Shown: positions 11,274-25,527 of the stretch, in pieces
Layout of the letters: each line of letters starts with the position of its first letter
Position numbering within the stretch: position 1 is the first letter of the stretch
Assembly: GCF_051622035.1 (NCBI RefSeq)
Contig: NC_135361.1
Span: forward strand, 4,221,001 to 4,285,000
Reading direction: 5' to 3'
DNA: 64,000 nt
From: Arctopsyche grandis
Lineage: Eukaryota; Arthropoda; Insecta; Trichoptera; Hydropsychidae
The notes under the pieces: generated by a model
The model's input: the letters and a program-made list of their open reading frames with translations, nothing else
Database searches by the model: none
What the model was told of the DNA's origin: nothing
Position numbers and translations under genes: made by a program

Positions 11274-12639
11274 TAGGAAACAAAAACCAAATAAACTTAA
11301 AAGCAGTTGATGGGATTGATTGAATCATCATTTTTATTATATTCAGTCCCTCTCACTTATCCTACTTACAATCTTTATTCAATTAACTTTTCAGATTGTC
11401 AAAAGCTTCATTGATGATTCAGAAGAGTTATTTTCAGATTAATGTATACAAAGATGCTTAGGTGTTTAGTTTAACACTTGCCTCACTGTGATGGATAGAC
11501 CAGGGCTTATATTTTATTTTATTTCTCCAAATATATTGATTCATATTTAAAGTATTTCTCATCAAAATATCTATGGTTCGAATTATTTCATTACAAAATA
11601 AAAAAAAATCAATCAATATCAACTAAAATTATTATTTTCGCGGGAAGCCCCTTGTACACGTGCCTCACAGATGCAAGACAGATGGAGAATTCAGTACGCA
11701 CCGCGCCTAACGGTATCCGCCTTAGATTGACGGCTCTGCTTTAGCAGCTATTTTTTTCATTTCTTGCACTTATTTTATATTATTCGACATTTAATACTGG
11801 AAAAAATGATTTTTTATAGCTAATTACAATAATAAACCTCACAGATTTTTCATTATTTTAACTTAAACACCCACATTTGTAACTGGATGCGTGGGGTCCA
11901 GCACAGTGGCTGGCGGATTGTTAGCACAGTAAGGCAAGTGTCAATTCAAACGTGTCCTTTTCACACGGCATTTGACAAAACCATTTCCTAATAAAACTCA
12001 ACTATATGGCAAATGAAATATTGTAACCGAGTATGCCATTAATAAAAAGGAAGAGTTTGATTTATGAACTTGCCGCTCGGTTGTCTTGTCCTATTCTTGT
12101 CCCGAAGCTTTTTGAAGGTTCATGCTCAGGTCAAATAAATAACACGAGTTCTGATTTGTTAAGCGCTGGCAACGCTTTCGTATCCAGTTTATGAATTATG
12201 AATGTAGCAGCGATGTTTGAGAATTACCACAGCAGTGCCTCGTTTCGTTCTAATTCAATGAAAGCGGAAAAGTCGCGCACGACACACATCGCCCGCTTTT
12301 CATATTTGTTCACCCCTGAAAACGCCACTATTTGCATCCCCCTCTCGCCTTCTGAAAGTTTCCCCCGGCGAGAGAGAGACGCAAACAACAAGGTTAAGTT
12401 ATCACCCGGCGGTTTCCACTATCTTGCGGTGTTTCCGCGGTCGTGAAGAACGTGGATAATACCTTTGAACTCGGTCAGGCAGGGGTATCAAATCTTCGGC
12501 CGAGATCCGAAAATGCGTACGTACATAAATCGCCGGGGAAAGCTGGATTCGGTGAATTATTTTGCTTTTTATTACTAGCCTCTTCTTACTTCACTTTTGG
12601 TTTTTTCGTCTGACGAAATTTGGGTTCTTGTCTGATCGT
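11274..12639. other. Gene-free sequence
   Basis: No supported exon or recognisable element was found. A GC-richer block at about 12050..12530 contains an 82-codon open frame with no family resemblance. Confidence 0.35.
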
Positions 12640-12800
12640 TTTCAAACTTTGCCATTTTGCTCGGTTTGGTCATCAATATATGTGAAAATTAAGTCTGCCA
12701 TTACGATGGTGAAAAATAATCGTAATAGACACGTTTGAAAATATTCACATCATCTTTCTCGGTGACGTCTATTGTCCACATTGGCGCATTTGTCCACACT
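12640..12800. repeat. Interspersed repeat shared with 16660..16800
   Basis: Both places share TTTGGTCATCAATATA, GCCATTACGAT and GGTGACGTCTAT in the same order and spacing. The family is not recognised. Confidence 0.5.
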
Positions 12801-13010
12801 GTTCCGATCATTTTTTCCCTTTTCGCCACTCTCTCGCTATGTCAGATTTTAATTGTTTAAACGCCTATAACTTTTCCTTTTTTAAATCTATATTTTATAA
12901 AATTTGCTTTATAGGTAGGTTCTCATTATTGATGATAATGCACACTCGAACACTTCCTGCTTAATTTGGTCACTTCTGATGCTTTTTTTTCATCTTCTGT
13001 AAGTTATGAA

Positions 13011-13110
13011 TAGTCACCGGAGCCTGAGGGGGCCGTGTATTGTTCAAAGGTTGTAAATGCATTGTTAAAGGTTTGCCGAACAATGGATAGCACTGTGACT
13101 AGGACCTCTA
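13011..13110 (+). mobile_element. Small hAT-like MITE (copy 1)
   Basis: Begins TAGTCACCGGAGCCTGAGGG and ends TAGGACCTCTA. It is flanked by direct 8-bp copies of GTTATGAA (13003..13010 and 13111..13118). TAG...CTA ends with 8-bp duplications fit a non-autonomous hAT element. The copies at 13426 and 63050 support the ends. Confidence 0.6.
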
Positions 13111-13118
13111 GTTATGAA

Positions 13119-13680
13119 ACACTGAGCAGCAAAAAATACGTATGTTAGTTATTGGAGCGGAGACTTGTCAATAATTACTAAGTTTGACCCACTGCATTTG
13201 AATATGATTATGATTTTTGTTGGTTTCCTCTCTTATGAGCAGAGATAGGCGTTAGACGTGTGCTCGTCAAATAACAATAGACTCAATCTCAATTACCGTA
13301 AAACTAGATCTAGATCCAACTAGATCTCAATTACCGTAAAAAGCAGAACATAAAAAAATGATTGACAATAGTGAACCATATTTTGTGCATAAAGCATTGT
13401 TCGAACGCCGCCCTTTACTTATGAGTAGTCACCGGACCCTGAGGGGGCCGTGTATTGTTCAAATGTTGTAAATGCATAGTTAAAGGTTTGCCGAACCTTT
13501 TTTACAAAGCATTTACAACAATACGCGGCACCTTCTGGGTCCGGGCATTACTTATGAGATATTAGCGTTTGAAAAAATGCACTATTTTTACAGATTTTTG
13601 GCTTTTGCCGTCTAAAACTCAAAAAAACCATTATCATATTCGAATTCAGTGGGTCAAACTTAATTTGATTGATAAGTTTT
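13119..13680. repeat. Copy of the CACTGAGCAACAAAAAA repeat family, interrupted by a MITE
   Basis: The segments 13119..13250 and 13551..13680 match 42693..42910: CACTGAGCAGCAAAAAA, TAGTTATTGGAGCGGAGAC, AGTTTGACCCACTG, and TTTTTGGCTTTTGC with AACTC. The MITE at 13426 is inserted inside and part of the order is scrambled. Class unknown. Confidence 0.5.
13426..13550 (+). mobile_element. Small palindromic hAT-like MITE (copy 2)
   Basis: Both halves carry the TAGTCACCGGACCC-type end, so the copy is nearly palindromic: CCGGACCCTGAGGGGGCCG at left against CGCGGCACCTTCTGGGTCCG at right. It is flanked by direct CTTATGAG (13418..13425 and 13551..13558). The duplicated word belongs to the surrounding repeat, where it normally occurs once, confirming insertion into that repeat. 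Confidence 0.65.
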
Positions 13681-14404
13681 TCTCGAAATTTAAATTTTTA
13701 TCGAAAATTTAATTAATATTAACTATGTACATTATCTTAATGTCGATATCTCAATATAAGTCATTCATATGGTTCAATTAGAAATAATTTAATATGAAGC
13801 AATCGTCGTGAACAGTTGGGGATATCAGCTAATGGGAGTGTTCACCTTTCTGGTACGATTTAATTAGGGGTGGTGGCGAACACCATAAACTATTTCACCT
13901 TGTGCAAGTGAGTGCAGAAATGCACCCCCAGCAAAGATGCATACGTACAGTGGTGGATTGAGCCAACAAAAAATAAATCTGGTCTAAGTGAAGCGCACAT
14001 AGCGTGCCGTTTAGTAATATCGTTATGGCGTACCAGGGGGTCGTTATCGCCGGGGATTGGCGTGTCGAGCCAGCGGCTTCCAACGGGTGGGACGCGTTCT
14101 TAAACGATTTGCCGCCTTAATGGAATTACCGTCTGAGAAGCTGTCGACCCACCCTCCCCCCTCCCTCTTACCCCCATCCCCCCTGACGTATGGAGAGTTT
14201 GATGGGGCTCGTACGTAAAGCTGCCCCACACATTGTATCTCTAGTACATATCTCCCTTTAAAGTGTAACAGTATACGTATAAATCTATTGAAAATTATGA
14301 TCTTTTACAAAAAAAATCATATGCAGCGCATTTTTTTCCACTTTCAATTTTATCACTTGTTTTTGTTAAGAAATATTAAAAAAAAGCTTTCTAAAACAGG
14401 CTTT

Positions 14405-14600
14405 TTTAACCTGTGAGTTGCAAAGGGGTGGTAGAAAGCCGCGTTTGGATAGCTAGCTGTCATCGATCTGACACAAGATATTATACAGTAAATCACATAA
14501 CATTACGTTCAAGTATGGGTTTAAGAAGTGAATTTATGAATCAATATAATAATAGAAGAAAAAATGAGAGTGAAAAAAGTTTATACATATACATATATGT
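14405..14600 (+). repeat. Local repeat unit 1 (AAAGGGGTGGTAGAAAGCC)
   Basis: Shares GTGAGTTG, GGGGTGGTAGAAAGCC, ATAGCTAGCTGTCATCG, GATCTGACACAAGATATT and ACATTACG(T/C)TCAA with 15083..15290 and 15291..15375. A 38-bp near-palindrome follows at about 14574..14611 (AAAAAGTTTATACATA and its complement). Confidence 0.7.
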
Positions 14601-14619
14601 ATAAACTTTTTATAATATA

Positions 14620-15072
14620 AATAGCCAGCAGTTTGGCTTAGTGATAGCGTATATATTTAGCATCACTGAGGTCATAGGTTCGTGTCCTCGCCACTGCTGG
14701 TTAGATTTGGGGGTTTTGTGACTCCAAATCGATCGTTTCTCTATCAGAGTTTGCCAATTTTATCTGATCATTGCTGAAACGGTTCCTGAAAATTGGTATT
14801 AAAAAATCTAATCCTGTTGTCACAAAAATCTGCCTGTGTATAATTTGTATTAATTATACACAGTAATCTGAAATCCATAGATGTCACTATGATTATTATT
14901 TCTGATTAATTGTTGTATTCTATATATTCTGATTGTATATGTATGTATTACTGTATTTCTGATTTCTGATTGTTTATGTATTTCATTAACGTACACCCGT
15001 CGCATTGGAGCAAATCTGTAATGGCGAGTGTGTATTGATTTGTGACAATAAAATAAATAAAATAAATAAATA
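14620..15072 (+). repeat. tRNA-derived SINE, subfamily B
   Basis: The head has A-box-like TGGCTTAGTGATAGCG and B-box-like GGTTCGTGTCC. The body has TCGATCGTTTCTCTATCAG and TTGCCAATTTTATCTGAT. The 3' end is AACGTACACCCGTCGCATTG, then an AATAAAATAAATAA tail. It differs from subfamily A in lacking the CCAGGAAGGC hairpin at the 3' end. The copy at 57019..57557 is nearly the same. It sits between units 1 and 2 of a local repeat. Confidence 0.8.
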
Positions 15073-15082
15073 TAATATTATC

Positions 15083-15290
15083 ACTGTTTGGCCTGTGAGT
15101 TGTGAAGGGGTGGTAGAAAGCCATATTCATATAGCTAGCTGTCATCGTTACGATCTGACACAAGATATTATACAGGGTTAAAGTTTATTCAATTACACAA
15201 CATTACGCTCAAATGGGGGTTTATGAAAAATAATATATAATTGGAGTGAATTTATGAATCAAAATAAATGAGAGTGAAAAAAAGTTACTA
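15083..15290 (+). repeat. Local repeat unit 2
   Basis: Second copy of the unit described at 14405, with the same word order. The SINE at 14620 separates it from unit 1. Confidence 0.7.
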
Positions 15291-15375
15291 TTATAAGTGA
15301 GTTTTGAAGGGGCGGTAGAAAGCCATATTTGGATAGCTAGTTGTCACCTTTACGATCTGATACAAGATTCCGATG
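15291..15375 (+). repeat. Local repeat unit 3, partial
   Basis: Shorter copy of the same unit: GGGGCGGTAGAAAGCC, GGATAGCTAG and GATCTGATACAAGAT. Confidence 0.65.
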
Positions 15376-15459
15376 TAATTTTTAATGATTAAACTTCTCT
15401 ACCTTCATGTCGGAGATATAATATTAGCTTCAATGTTAGCTAACCGTCATATGTCGGTA

Positions 15460-15548
15460 AAATATCAAAGCGATCTATAGATCGCTTTGATATTTTTAGA
15501 TGTGATTTTAAACTACTCCCACTCTAGAGTGGAAGTAGTTTAAAATCA
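15460..15548. repeat. Two adjacent long palindromes
   Basis: Positions 15460..15495 are a perfect 36-bp palindrome with no loop (arm AAATATCAAAGCGATCTA). Positions 15503..15548 are a 46-bp palindrome with one mismatch (arm begins TGATTTTAAACTACT, centre ACTCTAGAGT). Seven bases separate them. No matching copy was found elsewhere in the window. Confidence 0.9.
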
Positions 15549-15559
15549 AATCACGAATT

Positions 15560-17090
15560 TATGACGTCACTAAACTATAATAATAGAGTCTGTAAAAATG
15601 CTCGTTATGCGGATTAAATTCAATCGTGATTTTTTTTAAATTAAAGTCGTCAAAAAATAATTAACGTATTTTATTTACGAATGAATTTATTTTCTATTGA
15701 AAATTCAGCGCCGTTTCGTTTTTAATGAAGTTTTGACATTTGATGTCCGGACTTTATTGCATGGCGTTGAAGTAGCGAGCTCCAATTTTTATTTACAAAT
15801 AAAACACACCAAAATGCGAAAAGTCTGTAAATTGGGAAAATTTTGCTTGTATTTATCGTAAGCTTAGATACATGGTAGTTTTGAAAGTCCGTTAACAAAA
15901 CGCCAATCGACATGAATATCGTTTTTATTTTCATTTCTGCCCGAATAACAATATTTTCCTTGGTTTTTATGTTTATGAGACGCGCTCACGCAATATGCTG
16001 AAAAAAATGGCGAGTTTCTTAGCGACAAATCCGCTTTGGTTAATCCTAATTTGCATGAGTTGAGCTAAAGTGCTTCCTTATGACTTGTTTTATCGTCTTT
16101 TTTTTGTGCGGAAATTTCACAAATTTATTTTCGATATACCTATGTATAGACTCTTTCAACCATAACAACAGCTTTGGACTTATTCCAAGGTACAACTCCT
16201 AATGAGGTCGGGGAATTGTTCAATGCTTTCAACGACTGGATATCGCCATAGTTGTTGGCGATATCCAGATTTAATTAAAACCCAAATAAGTCGACTCATT
16301 TTAGGTTTTACATATTTTAAATGAAAGTGAATAACAAGCAATATCGAATGAGATTTAGGGCGAGAACACACTGAGTGGTATGGGACGTCACGTCTTTGGC
16401 TTGAATCCGGGTGTAGTAGCACGTGCAGAGTGCATAAGTTTGAGAGCTCGCATGTGTATGCATATCCATATGCAACCGACAAGTTTATCCTATATGTCTT
16501 CAAATATGAGATTCACTGTCAAGCAAGGATAAAATATCACCGAAAACACTCCAGGGGGGTGATTTTTGAGACTGTGTACCATATATATGGTCTAGGCTAT
16601 ATATTGATCTATATGATCTAGGCTATATAGTCTATATATTGGTCTAGGCATATATAGACTATGGCGATATATTGATCGTTTTCATTCATTTTGGTCATCA
16701 ATATAAGTAAATGGATCCTCCGCCATTACGATAGAGATAAAATATCGTTTAAGACTTTGAAGTTTGCAAATTTGAAATCTGGGTGACGTCTATGTAGTCT
16801 TTAGTTTTATACATAGATGGCGGTAGTAAAATAAAATTATTCATATTTTTATTTAAAATAATAATTTATATATTTTAATATTATATACAAAACTAAAAAA
16901 GAGGTTTGTTTTTAAAAAACTTTTTTTTTATTAGTACAGTGATGTGCGGTTGTTCTTGTGCGATATTCATGAACAACCATCTCGTTCTCCGACGAATGGG
17001 TGGGTCTCTTAGACTGTATCCGTTGGGGGGGATGGTGGCCTCATGTTGAGGGCTTTAAGGGTAAAATTTCTTGACCTTTAAAGCGGGATT
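15560..17090. other. Gene-free sequence
   Basis: No supported exon. Contains a perfect 12-bp stem, 9-nt loop hairpin at 16236..16268 (arm CTGGATATCGCC); an unfilled copy of the CAAGGATAAAATATCACCGA repeat at about 16520..16565; TATATAGA/CTAGGC simple repeats at 16570..16670; and the 12640-type repeat at 16660..16800. Confidence 0.5.
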
Positions 17091-17101
17091 AGAAATCCAA
17101 C

Positions 17102-17495
17102 GGATGCGGTGCATCCGCTCTAAAATCGCCAGACAAATTGAACGACAGATTAACGGACGGCTGCTTTAAATGCAATTCTCGTCTTCTCGAATGATAGATT
17201 GCACATCAGATGACGGGTAACCTTTCGATGTGCACAGATGCAATTATTAAAATGGTAATTATTAAAATTGAGTTGGATCTTTCAGGCGAGTTTAATAAGG
17301 CAAGATTCGATAAGTTCCGAATCTTGCCTTATTAAACTCGCCAGAAAGATCCAACTCAATTTTAATAATTGCATGTGTGCACATCGAAAGGTTACTCGTC
17401 ATCTGATGTGCAATCTATCATTCGAGAAAACGAGAATTACGTTTAAAGCTGCCGTTCTGTTAATCTGGCGATTTTAGAGCGGATGCACCAAACCC
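17102..17495. mobile_element. Foldback element with 9-bp target duplication (copy 1)
   Basis: The 394-bp element is almost entirely one inverted repeat centred near 17318. Its arms contain GCTCTAAAATCGCC, AATTCTCGT, ATAGATTGCACATCAGATGA, CGATGTGCAC and AGTTGGATCTTTC. It is flanked by perfect 9-bp direct repeats AAATCCAAC (17093..17101 and 17496..17504). Its ends are GGATGCGGTGCATC and, reversed, GGGTTTGGTGCATC. Long inverted arms with a 9-bp duplication suggest a Mutator-like non-autonomous element. There is no coding. The second copy is at 51837. Confidence 0.8.
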
Positions 17496-17504
17496 AAATC
17501 CAAC

Positions 17505-18780
17505 ACGATATTAGATTAGCATTTACTTGTATTGAATTTCACGTACATATTATAAATTAAGTTTGCTTGATTGTGATTGAATTGAACTACGCTCAAATCA
17601 ATTTCGTGGAAAATAATTAAATATATTTAAACTGTCGTTTGTCACCCGCGTCAACGAACGGGCTAAGTCTTGAAGGAGTTGAACTGTCATCGCGACAATT
17701 GCGACTGTCGCCTCCAATAAAGTCTTCATTAATTCTGCGACAGTCTGTACCCAGCTAGAGGTTAACAAACCAACTCTTCTACCCCCCCACCCACCCACTG
17801 TAAAATTATCATCTAGTTAACCCAATAAAACTTACTTTTGCATTTTCACAAAACGTAACCCTCGTTCACACCAACTTCCCAATCAAATTAATATTTTATA
17901 TATTTAAGTGTAAACTTTTATGTTTCGGTATAGAAAATTTATACATGAAGTCACGTAACAACACTGCAAGGTCGCCATATACTATCGATAGATCTAACTC
18001 GTTGTAAATTTCAAATTTTCGTTAGTTTTTCCTCGGCTTAATAATGGCGATTTGCATTCGCAAACGTCGACGTATGCAAATTGAAGTCTGGCAACGCGTT
18101 TTACATATTCAACACTCAGGTTTGATCTAATTAAGATATACATATGTATGTAAAAGAGAGAAGTGCCGTTTGTGTAATTAATATTTGATAATGTTGTTTG
18201 CCTAATAATTTAGGCGTATTATCTAAACAGTGTTTTTCCATCAATTAAAACTTTAGTGTACTATTTATTTACACGCGTATTTTTTTGGTTGAATAAAATG
18301 GAGATTTTAAGTCAATTTATTTGTTAGGATGGTTTACAGTTCAGTTCCGTTTTACGACCTGAATTCAAAAAGTTGCCAGGCGTATAATAAAACTTTTTTT
18401 TTGTAATTTTACGAATATTTCTCGAGAATTCGAGTGTTAATTGTTGATCTTGATCTTGATTTGCTTCGCAATGTCGAGCTGCTGTTAATTTAAAAAACGG
18501 GATTTTCACGTGGAAAAATTATCACGTTTCAAAATTCAAAAATTTCACGTCGAAATTATCATAACTGGCACTGCTAGAAAGTGGAATAGTTTAATTAAGA
18601 CAATTTAAGATTAAATTCTTTTACAATTAATTAAATAATTAAATATGTACATTCAATAAATTATTTTTTGAATATTCGTCGATTTAATAATACAATTGAC
18701 GAACAGATTATACTGGATATGCTTGAAAAATAGTCGTATTTGAGTGAAGATACGGTTGTAGTCACCGAATGTTAAAATGA
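17505..18780. other. Gene-free sequence
   Basis: No supported exon or recognised element was found. Confidence 0.35.
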
Positions 18781-19020
18781 GAGTCCGCTCACAATATTTG
18801 GTATATGAAATATAAGCAAAAATATTTTTTAATTGCACTCGAAAAATAATTTTTATATTCAAGTGCCAGGGTGGTGACCTGCCTCAAAAATAAGTACCCG
18901 GGCGGCGACCTGGCCCGACTACACCGCTGGGTGTATCCCATATTTGAAGAAATGCAGGAGACCCCCCACAGCGGGGAGCCAAGCACACGACGTGCCGCTC
19001 TTCCCTGTGTGATTGCGCCC
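18750..19020 (+). repeat. CCAGGGCGGCGACCTGG-family repeat, divergent copy
   Basis: Same order of words as 44700..44895 and 45509..45650: AGAGTCCGCTCACAATATTTGG, TTTTTTAATTG, ACTCGAAAAA, GTGCCAGGGTGGTGACCTG, GGGCGGCGACCTGG, CCCGACTACACC. It ends at the Harbinger-like insertion. Confidence 0.65.
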
Positions 19021-19023
19021 TAA

Positions 19024-19499
19024 AGGTCTGACCGCACTATGCGTCAAACGAACGATCCGACACTTCACAACAGTTTGCGACAATATTAGGTAAACCGCAC
19101 TTGAACGACAGCGATGCGACACTTCGCAGTAAATTATGTCAATCATTCGTTCGGTACCTCGGAGCACGATGGACGAAACGGACGCTATTATATCTTTGAT
19201 ATGCGAGGAAGAAGAACAATCGAGAAAAACCAAAATATTATGGCTACGTGCTATTTCAAAGTCACGATATGAAGAAGGAGAATAATTGTCGCAAGGCAAT
19301 TACAACACCCACTCAACGACACTTGCGTCACGTCGCGAACGACACCTTGCGTCAAAGTTGGTTGAAAAGTCAACTGTCGTTCTACATACGTCATGCGACT
19401 GTCGCGCAGTGCGTCATACAATTTCATACAAACAATATTTGGTCGCGTACTGTTGTGAAGTGTCGGATCGTTCGGTTGTCGCATAGTGCGGTCAGACCT
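19024..19499 (+). mobile_element. PIF/Harbinger-like element, internally deleted
   Basis: Long inverted ends (AGGTCTGACCGCACTATGCG at left, complement at right, continuing through CGATCCGACACTTCACAACA) are flanked by TAA on both sides (19021..19023 and 19500..19502). This 3-bp duplication is typical of PIF/Harbinger. A 38-codon open frame at 19169..19285 starts MDETDAIISLICEEEE and continues to LWLRAISKSRYEEGE. That resembles the acidic-then-basic N-terminus of Harbinger transposases. The catalytic part is gone. Confidence 0.7.
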
Positions 19500-19671
19500 T
19501 AAAGGATACTATAACTCTGGACAGTTTAGGAAAGTAGTTGATATGCGATTTGTAATTAAAGTTAAACGGTTGTATGTACATTGAATCGTTACAAGTGCAT
19601 TATTTTGAATATTCATTTTCCTCTAATAAGTCTATTTGACCAAGCTGTGGAGCTATCACATGTGCGCTTAA

Positions 19672-20188
19672 GAGGGCTGTACACCCGAAACCTTAATTTT
19701 TTGCCGTTCCTTTCTTCGATATATACATATATTGAGTGAATGCGACAATATATATATATCAATATATGTATATATTGAGTGAATGCGACAGTTGCGCTTT
19801 CGACCAGATAATACGTATTTTAAATCGACAAAATCGAGGTTTCGTATTCTCCAATTTTCTGCTCCAAAACTGGACCAATTTTAAAAAAAAATTTCATCAT
19901 CGGTATGAGAAAGATATTTTCTATGCAACTGTGTGCGTATTTTTTTTAAAATCGACCGTTAAATTAGCACGCTTGACTCTTTTCGTGGGTGTAAAAAAGA
20001 GGCGATTTTATACATGTTTGGCGGCTCCTAGCTCCTATAAAAAATAATTAATCGAAAAAATAAAACGATAGATGCACCCCAATGGTGGATATCCATAGCA
20101 TATTAAAAAATAATTTGTCTAGTGCCATAATTGAGGAAGGGAGAAGTGTAATACGTTTGTATGGACAAGGCGCTAGTGTCCAGCCCTC
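19672..20188. mobile_element. TTAA-flanked non-autonomous element (copy 1)
   Basis: Inverted ends GAGGGCTG...CAGCCCTC are bounded by TTAA at 19668..19671 and 20189..20192. A TTAA duplication is the hallmark of piggyBac-type transposition, though the end sequence itself is not one I recognise. The 517-bp interior is non-coding. It includes a local duplication of ATATTGAGTGAATGCGACA and matches 63214..63736 along its whole length. Confidence 0.7.
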
Positions 20189-20192
20189 TTAA

Positions 20193-21335
20193 GGTCACTA
20201 TATTATATTGAGCTTGAACAATAATGATTAAATCGATAGATTTTGATAACACCTAGTGTAAATAATAATTTCCGTATAAAAAGTTGACCAGTTTTCCCGG
20301 GAGTTTCCACGGTATGTGTGTGTGTGTGGGGGAGGGGGAGGGTATATTGCGTGTTACGTAAATGTGAATACCTTGTACCGGTTTTACGCGAGACGACAAC
20401 ATAAACAACGGAGCTGGGTAGCGAGCAAACAACCTAGGGGTCGATTCCTCTTATTGGTTTTGACTTCCGTGCCCTCCTGTGCACGCCCGGTCTCTCCGGC
20501 TCACCTGTGTTTATCCACGACAAACAATTATCCAATATATTCGAGATATCCCCGGGACATTGCTCAAACACGGCTCAAGTGTGTTTGGCGACTACTTTTC
20601 GACCGACCAAACTTTACCCCTCTCGCTTCGGTTCACATTCGGGTCAAACGCGTTCCAATATCTACTATAACACGAACGAAACATTTCTACAAATAAATTT
20701 TATTTAAATTATTATTGATATGACAGTTTTCCGGCAGACTTGTGTACTAAGGGGTGGATCTAAGAGGTTCACGGTAGGTTTTGTGTACCATTTGCATTCA
20801 TGATGCAACTTCCTCGGAAGGAAGTAGGAACATTGTAGTAGTGGTGGACCGTCGATAAACCGTTGACAAAATTAAATTTTAATAGCAGGGGGATGGGGGT
20901 CTTCGTGCCTACCCCTTGCCGTATAGCATTTTCCAAGCAATAAACTGGCGTAAGTAGACCGAGCTGGTTCGGCTGATGCATTAAATATAAATTGTAACTC
21001 CTCTCCTCCCTTCACTTCTCCCCTGTTTTGTAGCCACCCTCTCGGCTCGACCGATAAGCGCCATATGGTGCAAGAATTCAACCCCCTCCCGCCCCATCTT
21101 GATCTTTCCCTTCACCCTGGCATCCGACCGCCAGTTTTATGACCTCACTTTACACATTTAATCTTGCAAGAAAGCTTGCCTTTACTACTGTTGCATTTTT
21201 CCTTTTGTTATATTCGCTAACACCTTTGCAAATGTTCTTCAGCTCTCCTCGACTTTAATAAGTCGGTAGGTGCTACCGAGTTGAAAATTGTCTGGGTTAT
21301 ATTTTCAATCTTACATATTTTATTTATTTATTTTT
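20193..21335. other. Gene-free sequence
   Basis: No supported exon was found. Contains a (TG)n/G-rich patch at about 20315..20340. The block 20390..21170 is GC-richer, non-repeated and has only short overlapping open frames. Confidence 0.35.
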
Positions 21336-21339
21336 ATTG

Positions 21340-21530
21340 CGTGGTGCACTAGTGGTTAGCATGTTATGCTTTCGAGCAGTGTCCCACTAGAGTCTTGGCT
21401 GCTGGCAAGACCTTGGTTTGTGACTCCAAGTCGATCGTTTCTTATCAGAGAAACGGTTCCTGTAAAATTGGCATTGTCTTGAGGCTCAACAGTACATAGA
21501 ATACAATAGAGACATCTATGGATCATCAAC
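21340..21530 (+). repeat. tRNA-derived SINE, partial
   Basis: Head GTGGTGCACTAGTGGTTAGC resembles an A box. The body has AGACCTTGGTTTGTGACTCC, TCGATCGTTTCTTATCAG, AGAAACGGTTCC and AATTGGCATT. It lies just upstream of the first visible groucho exon. Confidence 0.6.
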
Positions 21531-21559
21531 AATTTTTTTCATTGTTGAAATACATATGT

Positions 21560-21800
21560 AGGTAGCATTTTATAAGATTCAACAAATTCGAAATGGTAGT
21601 AACTCAAATTTGCGAGAAACTGATGTGGAGAATACCGATTTATTGCATCTGTCACAATAATAAAGTTAGAAAAGTCGGAATTTTCGAACAGGAGACGGTC
21701 GATCTGTGTTTTAATAACCACAATATCAAGGGACTTGAACCCAGGACTTTTCTACTAGTACGCAATATCTCTACCAGTGAACTAAGCTTTGTATATTTAT
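21560..21800 (-). repeat. Degenerate tRNA-like SINE head
   Basis: On the - strand, TTAGTTCACTGGTAGAG (A-box-like) is followed by TGGGTTCAAGTCCC (B-box-like). The spacing is tRNA-like, but the sequence does not fold into a credible tRNA and merges with SINE body words. It is called a SINE remnant rather than a tRNA gene. Confidence 0.4.
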
Positions 21801-21914
21801 AATCTATATGTATGTATCTATGTATGTAAGTTGTGGTCTGTAAAGTGTGCGCAATTGAAAAAGTGTTTGTAAATTTGTGAGCTTAATTTTAAATTGGGCA
21901 ATTGTTTGTTACAG

Positions 21915-25527
<3,613 letters not shown>

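Noticed and set aside
1..21900. groucho exons for the Q and GP domains
   Set aside because: I looked for conserved strings such as YVMYYEMSYG and PHGPQGLL on the + strand by eye and did not find them. They are probably upstream of the window. A translated search would settle it.
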